A stretch of 64,000 nucleotides of DNA from CAVQXR01 sp963717955 (GCA_963717955.1 CAVQXR010000002.1:186001-250000), one strand, 5' to 3'; shown: positions 15,560-25,019, counted from the stretch's first letter. Notes: generated by a model not told the origin, from the sequence alone. Made by a program: numbers and translations.

Positions 15560-16521
15560 TCCTCGGGCTCGTCGGCGCCCTCGAGCGTGCGGCCGGTCTT
15601 GGCCAGGAATACGTCGTCGAGCGACGGCGCGTGGAGCTGGAGGTCGGCGATCCGCGCGCCGGCGTCGTCGAGGGCGCGCACGACCGCCGCGAGATCCTCG
15701 GCGCCGTGCGCCAGCCTGACCGCGACTGCGCGCGGTGAGCCGGCGCACGGTTCGCCGAACTGCGCCAGCACGACGCCGATCGCCTCTCGGTCGGCGACGT
15801 CCATCGGGATCGCCTCCAGGCGCGGGCGCCCGATCTCCGCCTTGAGCGCGGCAGGGGTTCCCTCCGCGACGATGTGACCGTGGTCGATGATCCCGACCCG
15901 GTCGGCCAGGACGTCGGCCTCCTCGAGGTACTGCGTCGTGAGGAACACGGTCACGCCGTCGTCGTGCGCGAGGCGGCCGACCTCCTCCCAGAGCGCACCT
16001 CGACTCTGGGGATCGAGGCCCGTCGTCGGCTCGTCGAGGAAGAGGATTCGCGGCCGGTGCACGAGCGCGAGCGCCAGATCGAGGCGTCGCTTCATCCCGC
16101 CCGAGTACGTGCGAACACGCCGGTCGGCCGCCTGCGTGAGGCCGACGCGCTCGAGCAGCTCCTCCGAGCGGGCCCGCCGCTCGTCGCGCGGGAGCGCGTA
16201 CAGCGCGGTCTGGAGGCGTAGGTGCTCGCGGCCCGTCAGCAGCGGATCGAGTGCCGCCTCCTGAAGGGCGGCGCCGATCCGAAGCCGCACGGACGGGCCC
16301 TGGCGAACGATGTCGAACCCGGCGACCCGTGCCGTGCCCGAGGTCGGCGGCAGCAGCGTCGTGAGCATCATCACCATCGTCGACTTGCCGGCGCCGTTCG
16401 GGCCGAGGAATCCGTAGATCTCGCCTGGCGCGACGACGAGGTCGACGCCGTCGACCGCACGGATGCCGCCCTTGAACGAGCGGACGAGCCTCTCGACCTC
16501 GATCGCGTGCCCGCCTGCCAC
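15556..16521 (-). CDS. ABC transporter ATP-binding protein (DrrA-like)
   Basis: A 321-aa protein with Walker A GPNGAGKS (about residue 40), Q-loop LQEAALDPLLTGRE, signature TYSGGMKRRLDLA, Walker B ILFLDEPTTGLDP and the switch His replaced by Gln in LTTQYLEEAD, as usual in DrrA proteins. The C-terminal 90 aa (ending FLAKTGRTLEGADEPED) is the DUF4162-type extension. It energises the two downstream permeases, probably exporting a drug or lipid-like compound. The palindromic element lies between it and the first permease. Confidence 0.9.
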   Translation of the reverse strand: MAGGHAIEVERLVRSFKGGIRAVDGVDLVVAPGEIYGFLGPNGAGKSTMVMMLTTLLPPTSGTARVAGFDIVRQGPSVRLRIGAALQEAALDPLLTGREHLRLQTALYALPRDERRARSEELLERVGLTQAADRRVRTYSGGMKRRLDLALALVHRPRILFLDEPTTGLDPQSRGALWEEVGRLAHDDGVTVFLTTQYLEEADVLADRVGIIDHGHIVAEGTPAALKAEIGRPRLEAIPMDVADREAIGVVLAQFGEPCAGSPRAVAVRLAHGAEDLAAVVRALDDAGARIADLQLHAPSLDDVFLAKTGRTLEGADEPED

Positions 16522-16685
16522 GAGTGCAGAGGTTACGCGCCCGCCACCGCGCGGTGAAGGGGACGAGCCTCGTGGCGCGAATCACGTTCCGTACGCTACC
16601 CCGTTGCCGCCGTCGGGTGGAGGTGGTAGCGTGAACACATGTACGCCCGGAATCGGGTGGACGGTCGTTGGAGCTGGGAGGGGAA

Positions 16686-19574
16686 ATGAGGGGATCGTCT
16701 GTGCGGAGGGGCCGGCGCGGGATCGCGCTGGTGGCGGCGCTCGCCGGCGTGTTCCTGAGCGTGGGCGCCGGGAATGCGGCGGCGGCCTCGGCGGCTGCGA
16801 CCTGCTCCTACAGCGGCGGCGTGGTGGAGATCACGCTGCTCGGTGATACCGCGGTGCTGAACAAGGGGAACGGGTCGCACATCAACGTGAACGACACGTG
16901 GTGCGGTAATGCCGCGACGACGTCGAACACGCACACGATCATCGTGTACGGCAACGGCCCGAACGACAAGCTGGTGGTCAGTCTGGCGGGCGGCGACCTC
17001 GAGCCGGGGACCGAAGCCAACGACTGGGATCTGATCCAGACCGGCAGCGGCGAGATTGTCGTTCGGCCGGCCGGCTTCGTCGACGGCCAACCGGCCGACG
17101 GTCATGAGGGGAAGAGCGATCTCGAGATCCTGCTGGACAGAGTCGAGTATCTGTCGGTGGTCGGGAACTCGTCGGCCGACAAGCTGATCGTCGGCGACGG
17201 TGACCCGATCATCCTCGACTGTCCCAACGCCCCGGGTCGCCGGGCGCCCGGCACGGGCGACGGCTGTCTGTTCGCCAACGATCGCCCGGTCGGCGTCCCC
17301 GCTCAGCCTCTGCTTCCGCCAGTGATCGTCGGGATCGTGAACCTGAACGATGACGACGACGCGGACATCTGGGTGTGGCCGACGGACGACGTCGACATCG
17401 ACGCGATCCTGTTCCCGAACGACATCGAGCAGCAGCTCTGCGAGGAGGGCGATCCCGGGTTCCCGGATTGCTTCACGGGCGATCCGATGATCTCGGTCGA
17501 CGGCGCCGGTGGTGACGACGAGATCTCGGGTCTCGGCGACCACGGGACGGGGCGGCCCGACGGGAACTGGGAGGACGCGTCGCCGCTCGACGACGGGCTG
17601 CCACCGGAGGCCATTGGGGACGCGATCACCGATGAAGGTCCTGATCCGTGGGACGGCCTCGTGATCTACGGCGGGCCCGGCGATGACGACATCCAGGGCG
17701 GCGAGGACAACGACGTGCTCTCGGGTGGTGCCGGCGATGACGTGATCGACGGTTCGAGGTCGCGGGGGTTCCCGGGGATCGATGGTGCCGCCGGTGGCGC
17801 GGCGTGCCTCGGCACGTATGCGCCGACCGGTGAGCTCGAGTATCCGGTGATCACCTATACACCGGAGGGTGAGCTCGAGTACCCGTTGATCCAGGAGGTT
17901 CCGCTGCTCTGGGGTGACATGGTCGATTACTCGGGCTCGACGGGGCCGATCACCCTCGATCTGGATCCGGGCGAGAAGCATCCGGGGCAGGCGACGGGTG
18001 ACGGCACGGACGTGGTGCAGAACATCGAGATGGTCAACGGGTCGCCGAGCGGCGACACGCTGTCGGGTGACAACAGCAACAACGTGTTCTTTGGCGGTGC
18101 CGGCGACGATACGATCGCCGGGGATGCCGGGAACGACTGCGAGTGGGGTCAGAAGGGGAACGACACGTTCGACGAGAACGAGGGCACCTCGATTGCCCAG
18201 GGCGGCAGCGGGACCGAGAACGGTTCCGACATGATGCTCGGCAACGCGGGCGCGGACGACACGATCACCTACTCGTCGCGCTCGACGCGGGTGAACGTGT
18301 ACCTCGAGCCGCTGCCGGCGCTGCTGGTGGCGGGCGGGCTCCCGCTCGACTTTCCGTGCCTGGGTGTCAGCGGTGAGTTGCCGAGCGGGAGTTCGGGCAC
18401 GGACATCGGCGGCAGTCTCATCTTCGACGGCGATATCAAGGATGGTGCGGACCTCAACGGTGACGGCGACTCGTGGGACGAGACCGACGAGAGCGACTGC
18501 GTGTGGCTCGATACCGAGAACGCGGTCGGCGGGTCGGGGAACGACCGCCTGGTGGCCGACTTCGTGAACAATCGGGCCGACAACGAGTTCACCGGCGGCG
18601 GCGGCAACGACCTGCTCGACGCCGGTGGCGGCAACGACACGTTCCATGAGGGCTCGGCGATGAGCGGCGCCGACGACATGGACGGTGGGACGGGTGGCGA
18701 CATCTGCGACTACGCGGCCCGCTCCAACAGCGTGAACGTGTCGCTGGACGGCGTCGACAACGACGGCGAGGCCGGCGAGGGCGACAACTGCGGTGGGGTC
18801 GTGGCCCTGAACCTGGTGACCACGACGATCACGGCCGCGGTGAATGCCTCCGTCGACGGTGAGGGCAACCCGCAGTCGCGCCAGAACGTCGAGAACGCGA
18901 ACGGCGGCTCTGGAGCGGACCAGCTGGTCGGCGGCGAGGCCGGGAACGTGCTCAACGGCAACGGCGGCAACGACGCGCTGACCGGTGGCGGGTCGACCGA
19001 CACGTTGAACGGCGGTGACGGTGACGACTTGCTGTCGGGCGGTACCGGCAACGACGCCCTGAACGGTGGTGCGGGCGTGAACACGGCCGATTACTCCGGT
19101 GCCGGTGCGGGTGGTGTCGGTGTGAGCGTGAACCTGACCACCGGTGCTGCGTCGGGTGAGGGCAACGACACGCTGTCGGGGATCCAGAACGTCAACGGCT
19201 CCTCGTTCGACGACTCGTTGCGCGGCGAGGCGGGCAGCAACCTGCTGAACGGCAATGACGGCGATGACGCCATCCAGGCGGCGGCCGGTAACGACGTCGT
19301 GAACGGTGGTGCCGGCAAGGACCAGATGAGCGCCGGCGCCGGCAACGACAACGTGTCGGGTCAGAACGGGTCGGACACGATGCGCGGCAACGCCGGAAAC
19401 GACAGCATGGGTGGCGGCAACGGCCCCGACACGCTGTACGGCGGCAAGGGTAACGACACCCTGTCGGGCGGTGCCGGCAAGGACTGGCACGGCGGTGGCC
19501 CGGGCAACGACCGGTGCAACCCCGGCGCGCCTGGCCTCGCAAGCGGCGACATAGCGGTCGGCTGCGAGACGTAA
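16686..19574 (+). CDS. secreted RTX-type calcium-binding repeat protein
   Basis: A 962-aa protein starting at ATG 16686 (GGGAGGGGAA just upstream; the earlier in-frame ATG 16668 has none). Residues 1-35 are a Sec signal (RRGIALVAALAGVFLSVGAG, NAAAASA). From about residue 330 on there are scattered, and near the C-terminus dense, GGxGxD nonapeptides (GGAGDDTIAGDAGND, GGKGNDTLSGGAGKD) forming Ca-binding beta-rolls. The middle holds unrelated acidic segments (DDDADIWVWPTDDVDIDA). There is no enzyme domain and no LPXTG anchor. Probably a cell-surface or extracellular structural protein. A terminator follows. Confidence 0.85.
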   Translation: MRGSSVRRGRRGIALVAALAGVFLSVGAGNAAAASAAATCSYSGGVVEITLLGDTAVLNKGNGSHINVNDTWCGNAATTSNTHTIIVYGNGPNDKLVVSLAGGDLEPGTEANDWDLIQTGSGEIVVRPAGFVDGQPADGHEGKSDLEILLDRVEYLSVVGNSSADKLIVGDGDPIILDCPNAPGRRAPGTGDGCLFANDRPVGVPAQPLLPPVIVGIVNLNDDDDADIWVWPTDDVDIDAILFPNDIEQQLCEEGDPGFPDCFTGDPMISVDGAGGDDEISGLGDHGTGRPDGNWEDASPLDDGLPPEAIGDAITDEGPDPWDGLVIYGGPGDDDIQGGEDNDVLSGGAGDDVIDGSRSRGFPGIDGAAGGAACLGTYAPTGELEYPVITYTPEGELEYPLIQEVPLLWGDMVDYSGSTGPITLDLDPGEKHPGQATGDGTDVVQNIEMVNGSPSGDTLSGDNSNNVFFGGAGDDTIAGDAGNDCEWGQKGNDTFDENEGTSIAQGGSGTENGSDMMLGNAGADDTITYSSRSTRVNVYLEPLPALLVAGGLPLDFPCLGVSGELPSGSSGTDIGGSLIFDGDIKDGADLNGDGDSWDETDESDCVWLDTENAVGGSGNDRLVADFVNNRADNEFTGGGGNDLLDAGGGNDTFHEGSAMSGADDMDGGTGGDICDYAARSNSVNVSLDGVDNDGEAGEGDNCGGVVALNLVTTTITAAVNASVDGEGNPQSRQNVENANGGSGADQLVGGEAGNVLNGNGGNDALTGGGSTDTLNGGDGDDLLSGGTGNDALNGGAGVNTADYSGAGAGGVGVSVNLTTGAASGEGNDTLSGIQNVNGSSFDDSLRGEAGSNLLNGNDGDDAIQAAAGNDVVNGGAGKDQMSAGAGNDNVSGQNGSDTMRGNAGNDSMGGGNGPDTLYGGKGNDTLSGGAGKDWHGGGPGNDRCNPGAPGLASGDIAVGCET

Positions 19575-19601
19575 GGCCTTCCCTTCCCAGGGAACAGCAG
19601 T

Positions 19602-19634
19602 GGCGAAGGCCCCGGTGCACCCGGGGCCTTCGCC
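19602..19634 (+). terminator. intrinsic terminator after the RTX gene
   Basis: GGCGAAGGCCCCGG - TGCAC - CCGGGGCCTTCGCC is a perfect 14-bp stem 27 bp downstream of the stop codon, followed by GTTCT. Confidence 0.8.
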
Positions 19635-19681
19635 GTTCTGGGGCGACCGCTCCCCCGGTGGACGAGGAGGTGCGCCGGTCG

Positions 19682-19957
19682 TCAGTGCGTGACGACCTCG
19701 GCGACCTCGACGACCGTGGGCCCGGTCCTGTCGGCAAAGCGATCGAGCACTCCCGACCCGATCAGCCGCTCACGGGCGGCCATCGCTTCCTCGGTCGACT
19801 CGAACTCCACCTGGATGAACACCTCGCCGGGATCCTCCACGTTGCGATACAGCCGGTACCCCAGTGCGGATCGTCTGGCGTCCGGCACGTCCTGGTCGAA
19901 CAGCACCTTCCAGGCGTCGTAGTCCCCTACGTGGATGCGCGTGAGCACGAACGCCAT
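19682..19957 (-). CDS. small ABM-superfamily (dimeric alpha/beta barrel) protein
   Basis: A 91-aa protein. MAFVLTRIHVGDYDAWKVLF, then GYRLYRNVEDPGEVFIQVEF and ERLIGSGVLDRF follow the pattern of antibiotic-biosynthesis-monooxygenase-like ferredoxin folds (beta strand, D-x-W-K, RNxxDPxEVfi). It diverges from the TetR gene with a 48-bp intergenic space, so it is the probable target of that regulator. Enzymatic role unknown. Confidence 0.7.
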   Translation of the reverse strand: MAFVLTRIHVGDYDAWKVLFDQDVPDARRSALGYRLYRNVEDPGEVFIQVEFESTEEAMAARERLIGSGVLDRFADRTGPTVVEVAEVVTH

Positions 19958-20005
19958 TTGATCACCCCCGCTGATTATTCATTGGTTGGAGGAGATAATG
20001 TATCG

Positions 20006-20701
20006 GTGGGTAGTCGGTATGACTCACCCCGCCGCCGCGAGCAGGCCGCATCCACCCGGCTGGGGATCCTCGAGGCCGCCGAGCGGCTGTTCGTCGCCCG
20101 GGGGTTCGTCGCAACCTCGGTGTCGGCGATCGCGCAGGAGGCCGGTGTTGCGCTGAAGACGGTCTACGCCATCTTCGGTACGAAGGGCGAGGTCCTGCGC
20201 GGGCTCTGGAACCTCCGGATGCGCGGCGACCAGGAGCCCGTGCCCATGGCAGAGCGCGATTGGTTCCTCGAGATCATCGGCGAACCGGACCCGCGGCGGC
20301 GACTCGCACTCGTTGCTCTCAACTCGCGCCGCGTGAAGGCACGAACCGCCGCGGTGACCGAGATCGTTCGCCAGGCTGCGCAGGCCGACCCCCGGATTGG
20401 CGAGCTCTGGGAACGCTTCCAGCGCGAGCTCTACGAGATCGGCATGCTGGGGATCGCGGAGAGCCTGGAACACGACGGTGCGCTCACCGTCGACCTCACG
20501 ACGGCCACCGACATTCTCTGGACGCTGAACCACCCGGACGTCTACCAGCTCCTGGTGAAGCAGCGAGGGTGGAGTCCCGAGCGTTACGAGCAGTGGCTCG
20601 TCGCGGCGCTCCGCGGGCAGCTACTCGTCGCCGGCGGTGGAGAGGAATACCCCGCCCAGGATGGCTTTCCAGCCCTGAACCGGCCCAACTGCCGCACCTG
20701 A
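20006..20701 (+). CDS. TetR-family transcriptional regulator
   Basis: 231 aa from GTG 20006, the only in-frame start placed after a good SD (GGAGGAG, 11 bp away). The N-terminal HTH is ILEAAERLFVARGFVATSVSAIAQEAGVALKTVYAIFGTKGEVL, a textbook TetR helix-turn-helix. The C-terminal ligand domain (DILWTLNHPDVYQLLVKQRGWSPERYEQWL) matches the common TetR_C family. Divergent from the ABM-like gene; likely represses it and itself. Ligand unknown. Confidence 0.9.
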   Translation: MGSRYDSPRRREQAASTRLGILEAAERLFVARGFVATSVSAIAQEAGVALKTVYAIFGTKGEVLRGLWNLRMRGDQEPVPMAERDWFLEIIGEPDPRRRLALVALNSRRVKARTAAVTEIVRQAAQADPRIGELWERFQRELYEIGMLGIAESLEHDGALTVDLTTATDILWTLNHPDVYQLLVKQRGWSPERYEQWLVAALRGQLLVAGGGEEYPAQDGFPALNRPNCRT

Positions 20702-20961
20702 AAGGGCTGGAGGGGGCTGAAGCCGAGCCGGCGGATCACAGCTGATCGCGGTCGGTCGGTCGGTCTATCCCATGGCTCATTCCGAGAGGCCGCCGAAACT
20801 CTTGCGTGGAGCAAGACCCTCGTAGTCGCGTTGGTAGACCCGACCCAGCGCCCAACCGCGAGCAGCGCGCTTCGGCCGCCGCAGAATCCTGCGCGCGCGG
20901 GATTCTGCCCAGGTGCCTTGCGGGCCGTGCACCAACCCGACGGAGGGCGTGCTCGGGCCGC

Positions 20962-21696
20962 CTACGGCACGTCCATCGTGCGCAGGCGCCGTACGGTCAG
21001 GAGCGCGAAGGCCACGAGGACGATGCCGGCGCCGACCGCGGCCGCCTCGATCCCGATCACGGTCTGGCTCGAGCCGTCGAATCGGGCTGGGTCGAGCTGA
21101 TGAACGATGCTCAGCGCGTACTGCCGTACGCTCAGGTATTTCAATCCGTCCACGAAGGTGCCGAACAGCCCTTCCCAGATGAACACGTAGAGCAGGCCGA
21201 TCCCGAGCGCGCGGCGGGTGAACAGCCCGAGCCAGGCGAACATCGTGCCGTAGAGTAGCGCGCCGATCGCGAGCCCGATCGCGGCCGCCGCGGCGGCGCG
21301 TCCAGCGCCGTCGATCTCCGCCCCCTGGAACGCCACCAGGACAGAGACGACAGCACTCAGCACGATCAGCGGTACGGCGATCGAGATCGCGGCCGCGAGT
21401 TTGGGCGCGACGATTCGCCAGCGCGGAAGCGGCGTCAAGGTGAGGTTGCTCAGCGTCCTGTCCTCGAGCTCGTTGCCGAAGACCGGCGTTGCGAGTACGA
21501 GCGTGAGGATGGGCAGCACAGCCGAGGCGAGGATGCCGTTGATCAGCGCATCGTCCAGCTCGAGCGCGGTCGGCTGGTCGCTCGACGTGGCCGCGATGAT
21601 CGCCAGCACGAGCGGAATCGCCGCGACGGCAAGTATGGCGGCGATGCGCCAGCGGCCCTGGAGCTGGCGGAGCGAGAGGAAGTAGATCGAGGACAC
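20962..21696 (-). CDS. ABC-2 type transporter permease
   Basis: A 244-aa protein with six predicted membrane segments. TPVFGNELEDRTLSNLTLTPLPRWRIV is the cytoplasmic coupling loop of ABC-2 permeases of the NosY/YhaP sort. It ends the four-gene operon, 3 bp after the ATPase gene at 21700-22641, its obvious partner. Substrate unknown. Confidence 0.85.
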   Translation of the reverse strand: MSSIYFLSLRQLQGRWRIAAILAVAAIPLVLAIIAATSSDQPTALELDDALINGILASAVLPILTLVLATPVFGNELEDRTLSNLTLTPLPRWRIVAPKLAAAISIAVPLIVLSAVVSVLVAFQGAEIDGAGRAAAAAAIGLAIGALLYGTMFAWLGLFTRRALGIGLLYVFIWEGLFGTFVDGLKYLSVRQYALSIVHQLDPARFDGSSQTVIGIEAAAVGAGIVLVAFALLTVRRLRTMDVP

Positions 21697-21699
21697 CGC

Positions 21700-22641
21700 T
21701 CAGCTCTCGACGAGGTAGCTGAAGACGCTCTCGAGCGAGTCGTCCAGCGGCTCGACACCTGTGAGGCGGACGTCGAGCTCGGCCGCCGAGCGAGGGAGCG
21801 CCGCCTGGAGAGCGCTGACGTTGCTGCTGAGCACGATGAGCGTGCCGTCATCGAGCTGGACCGAGTCGACCGCGTCGAGCCCGATCAGGCCGGCACCGAG
21901 CACTCTCGGCCTGTCGCAGAAGATGCGTACCTGGTAGGGACGATCGTCGAGCGCCCGGCGGATGGCATGGAAGTCGCCCTCCGCGGCCAGCTTTCCGTTG
22001 ACGACGAGAAGCACGCGCGAGGCCAACAGCTCGACCTCCTCGAGCACGTGCGAGGAGATGAGAATCGTCCGGCCCTCGTCGGCAAGCGCGAGGAGCAGCT
22101 CCTGGAACTCGGCCCGCTGGCGGGGATCGGCGCCGTTGAGCGGCTCGTCCAGGATCAGCAGCTCAGGCTCGTGCACGAGTGTCGCTGCCAGACGAATACG
22201 CTGCCTCATCCCGCGCGAGTAGGTGCCGATTGGGCGGTCGGCCGCGTCGCTGAGGTTGACGCGCTCGATGGATCTCGTTGCAGCCTCGGCCGCGTCGTCG
22301 ACCTTGCGGAGCCTGGCGGCGAGCGCGACGAAGCGGCCTCCGCTCATGAAGTCGTAGCTCCCCTCGTGCTCGACCATGACGCCGATCCGCTGGTAGAGCT
22401 CGGGGTCGCTTCGCGGGTGGCCGCCGAAGACGCTGATCTCGCCCTGCGAGACCTCGGCGAGCCCGGTGACCAGGCGAAGCAAGGTTGTCTTGCCGGCGCC
22501 GTTGGGTCCGAGGAGACCCGTGATCCCCGGGTGTACGTCGAAGGACACCTCGCTGACGGCGACGACGCTGCCGAACCATTTCGAGACGTCGTCGACGCGG
22601 ACGATCGGCGGCCGCTCCGTCACTGGCTCGGCCGCGCTCAC
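21700..22641 (-). CDS. ABC transporter ATP-binding protein
   Basis: A 313-aa protein with Walker A GPNGAGKTT, signature TYSRGMRQRIRLA (Arg where Gly is usual), Walker B LLILDEPLNGADPRQR and switch SSHVLEEVE. The C-terminal 90 aa is a regulatory extension. It starts with ATG 22641, overlapping the upstream permease stop by 4 bp, and works with the permeases on either side. Confidence 0.9.
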   Translation of the reverse strand: MSAAEPVTERPPIVRVDDVSKWFGSVVAVSEVSFDVHPGITGLLGPNGAGKTTLLRLVTGLAEVSQGEISVFGGHPRSDPELYQRIGVMVEHEGSYDFMSGGRFVALAARLRKVDDAAEAATRSIERVNLSDAADRPIGTYSRGMRQRIRLAATLVHEPELLILDEPLNGADPRQRAEFQELLLALADEGRTILISSHVLEEVELLASRVLLVVNGKLAAEGDFHAIRRALDDRPYQVRIFCDRPRVLGAGLIGLDAVDSVQLDDGTLIVLSSNVSALQAALPRSAAELDVRLTGVEPLDDSLESVFSYLVES

Positions 22642-23537
22642 AGCGACAGCCTCCGGTAGCGGACGAGGAAGATCGCGCCGGCGGCAACGACGACGACAAC
22701 GAACCAGCCGACCTGGACGATGTCGGGGTGGCCGGCGGCTGCCTCGATGCTCGAGGTCTGCTCCCCGAAGATCACGTCGTTCACGTAGAGAGGCACGTCG
22801 CCGATGCTGAGCAATGCAACCCAGCGGCCGGCACCGTCGCTGAGCGTGTCCGTCAGACCGCCGATCACCGCGGCGCTGAGTATCAGCAGACCTGCCAGGA
22901 ATGCGGCCGCGTACGCGCGGCGTTTCGCGAACGCCGACGCCATCGCCGTGATCGTCGAGACGTAGATCGCGATCGCGACGCCTGCAATCAGGAATCGCGG
23001 GATGTCAGACCAGTGATCGGCGAGGTAGGAGCCCGGGTCGGGCGCGCCGAACGCTAGGCCCGCGAGCAGGACGAGTTGCGGCAACCAGGCGATGAGCACC
23101 ATCACGGTTGTCAGCGCGGCCCACCGAGCGATCGCGTAGTCGGTTGCCCGCAGCGGACGGACGAGATAGAGGCTGATCGTCCCGTCGCTCCTGTCGGGGC
23201 AGAAGAGCTCCGGCCCGACAACGGCGGCGAAGACGAAGAGGACGATGCCCGCAATCGCATAGTAGTCGGCGTGCGAGGGCAGGTCCAGGTTCTCGCTGAA
23301 GTCGGCCGCGAGTCGATCCACGGCTCCCGCGATGAGCGCGAACACCAGTGCGGGAATGATCGCCGCCGCGATGAACAACCAGGGAAGGACCTTGGCCTTG
23401 CCTCCACGTCCGAGGCCCATAGCGATTCGCAGGCCGTCCTTGTAGACCGCGCGCACGGCGCGCCGCCGGCCCTGGCGTTGCCCCTCGTACCGGCGGAAGC
23501 CGAGGTCGAAGACCCGGCCGGAGGCCGGCTCGCTCAC
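22638..23537 (-). CDS. ABC transporter permease
   Basis: A 299-aa protein from GTG 23537, which overlaps the stop of the upstream ATPase (GTGA). A hydrophilic N-terminus (FDLGFRRYEGQRQGRR) precedes six membrane segments. PELFCPDRSDGTISLYLVRPLRATDY is the coupling loop. The DLGYRRYEG start is typical of permeases paired with CcmA-like ATPases in actinobacteria. Confidence 0.85.
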   Translation of the reverse strand: MSEPASGRVFDLGFRRYEGQRQGRRRAVRAVYKDGLRIAMGLGRGGKAKVLPWLFIAAAIIPALVFALIAGAVDRLAADFSENLDLPSHADYYAIAGIVLFVFAAVVGPELFCPDRSDGTISLYLVRPLRATDYAIARWAALTTVMVLIAWLPQLVLLAGLAFGAPDPGSYLADHWSDIPRFLIAGVAIAIYVSTITAMASAFAKRRAYAAAFLAGLLILSAAVIGGLTDTLSDGAGRWVALLSIGDVPLYVNDVIFGEQTSSIEAAAGHPDIVQVGWFVVVVVAAGAIFLVRYRRLSL

Positions 23538-24454
23538 GTGGCGTCCTCGTCGTGCGCTTCCCCGGGTCGGAAGAGCTCGCTCAGCGTGCGACGCCGAGGC
23601 GCGAGCCGACGCAGCGGTGCATCGACCGCGACGAGCGCGTCGCGGATCCGATCGTAGAGCTCGCCCGAGACGCCGTCGACGACGAGCGAGCTTCCGTCCT
23701 CCGTTGCCGTCAGGCCGCGCTGTGCGAGTGCGGCGATCAGCTCCGGCCGGCGTGCTGTGACCTCGATGTAGAGCGTCTCGGACACCTCGGTGAACGTCGA
23801 CGTTTCGCCCTCCTCGAGCACCCGGCCGTTCTCGAGCACGAGGATGCGCTCGCACGTGCGCTCGACGTCCCCCATGAGGTGGGACGACAAGACGACGCTG
23901 ATCCCGAACTCCCGGTGCGTCCTGCGGATCAGCGCGAGCATCTCTTCTCGCCCCGGCGGATCGAGCCCCGCAGTAGGTTCGTCGAGCAGCACCAGAACGG
24001 GGTCGTGCACCAGCGTCTGGGCGAGCTTGACCCGCTGCTTCATGCCGGTGGAGTAGCCGCCGATCTGCCGGTATCGCTCCTCGAACAGCCCGACGTGGCG
24101 CAGCGTGTCAGCTGCACGGATGCGCGCGTGGCGCGGCGGCAAGCCGCTCGTCTCGGCCATGTGCGTGAGGAACTCGGCCGCGCTCACCGACGAGGGCAGG
24201 CAGTCGTGCTCGGGCATGTATCCCAGCCGGGCCCGGACCTGCTCGTCGCGCCCGGCCTCCTGGCCGAGCACCTCGGCCCGGCCGGACGTTGGCCCCGTCA
24301 GACCGAGGAAGAGCTTGATCGCGGTGCTCTTGCCGGCGCCGTTCGGGCCGAGCAAGCCGGTGACGGTCGGACCGATCTCGAATGTGACATGGTCGAGGGC
24401 GGTGACGACCCCGTACTGCTTGGTCAGGCTCTCGGCACGGAGCAGCACGTCCAC
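23534..24454 (-). CDS. ABC transporter ATP-binding protein
   Basis: A 306-aa protein with Walker A GPNGAGKST, Q-loop YMPEHDCLP, signature YSTGMKQRVKLA, Walker B LVLLDEPTAGLDPPGR and switch SSHLMGDVE. The start at GTG 24454 is by homology (VLLRAESLTKQYG); no clear SD is visible. First gene of the operon 24454-20962 comprising two ATPase/permease pairs. Confidence 0.88.
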   Translation of the reverse strand: MDVLLRAESLTKQYGVVTALDHVTFEIGPTVTGLLGPNGAGKSTAIKLFLGLTGPTSGRAEVLGQEAGRDEQVRARLGYMPEHDCLPSSVSAAEFLTHMAETSGLPPRHARIRAADTLRHVGLFEERYRQIGGYSTGMKQRVKLAQTLVHDPVLVLLDEPTAGLDPPGREEMLALIRRTHREFGISVVLSSHLMGDVERTCERILVLENGRVLEEGETSTFTEVSETLYIEVTARRPELIAALAQRGLTATEDGSSLVVDGVSGELYDRIRDALVAVDAPLRRLAPRRRTLSELFRPGEAHDEDAT

Positions 24455-24692
24455 GCCCGGATCGTATGCGCCGACTCCGACGAGACGCGAATCAGCATCT
24501 CCGCCGCCGCCGACGACTGTTCTCGGCCGATGAAGCGCGAGCGCGCACACCCCTCGACCCTCCGCTTTCTGCCAGGCATGAGGCACGAGCTCGCGGGGGC
24601 TCGTTGCGTGGCCGTTTGGAGAGGCGTGGCGGGGTGCAGCGGTCGCGGGCGGGCTTGGCGGCAAAGGCGCCGTTGCCAGCGCGGTTCTCGCA

Positions 24693-24766
24693 TACCCCCA
24701 GCGGGATTCGAACCCGCGATCTCCGGCTTGAAAGGCCGGTGTCCTAGGCCGCTAGACGATGGGGGC
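24693..24766 (-). tRNA. tRNA-Glu (TTC)
   Basis: A cloverleaf with acceptor GCCCCCA/TGGGGGT, anticodon stem-loop CCGGC-CTTTCAA-GCCGG (TTC) and T-arm GCGGGTTCGAATCCCGC. The G1-U72 closing pair is usual for actinobacterial tRNA-Glu. Confidence 0.96.
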
Positions 24767-24836
24767 GCGGCTCCAAACGTAGCGGTCCCGCCCGGAAACC
24801 GGTGGGCCGGAGGCGCCCGCGCCCTACACTGCCGGA

Positions 24837-24909
24837 GGGCGGTTAGCTCAGTTGGGAGAGCGCCTGCCTTACAAGCAGGAGGTCGCTGGTTCGAACCCGG
24901 CACCGCCCA
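24837..24909 (+). tRNA. tRNA-Val (TAC), integration target
   Basis: A 73-nt cloverleaf with acceptor GGGCGGT/ACCGCCC, discriminator A, anticodon loop CTTACAA (TAC) and T-arm GCTGGTTCGAACCCGGC. Its 3' half is duplicated at 29891-29936, marking an integrated element. Confidence 0.96.
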
Positions 24910-24912
24910 CTC
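24867..24912 (+). repeat. attL of the tRNA-Val element
   Basis: 46 bp identical to 29891-29936, from the anticodon loop to 3 bp beyond the tRNA. It keeps the tRNA intact. Similarity continues weakly outward (CGAAG.C.CTGCAAA). Confidence 0.88.
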
Positions 24913-24992
24913 ACGAAGTCCCTGCAAATGAGTATCTTTTCGAGTTAGCTGCGGGGCTGGCGGCGGCCGACTGGGCCGCCGATTTCGCTTCC

Positions 24993-25010
24993 AGTGCCCA
25001 TTAGTGCCCA
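24993..25010 (+). repeat. paired AGTGCCCA sites beside attL (probable integrase arm sites)
   Basis: AGTGCCCA occurs at 24993-25000 and 25003-25010, once at 28380-28387 and twice near attR (29744-29751 inverted, 29763-29770). Repeated octamers inside both ends of a tyrosine-integrase element are expected for arm-type binding sites. Inference from position and repetition only. Confidence 0.5.
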
Positions 25011-25019
25011 ATGGGCCGT

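Noticed and set aside
16596..19490. 964-codon minus-strand open frame
   Set aside because: Antisense shadow of the RTX gene; its valine-rich pseudo-repeats are the complement of GGxGxD codons.
20881..20906. Hairpin CAGAATCC...GGATTCTG as terminator of the TetR gene
   Set aside because: It lies 180 bp after the stop and has no U-tract; the loop is GC alternation. Not convincing.
20702..20961. Minus-strand coding tail (reads ...YEGLAPRKSFGGLSE) between TetR and the ABC permease
   Set aside because: Looks mildly protein-like but has no start, no family I can name and is short.
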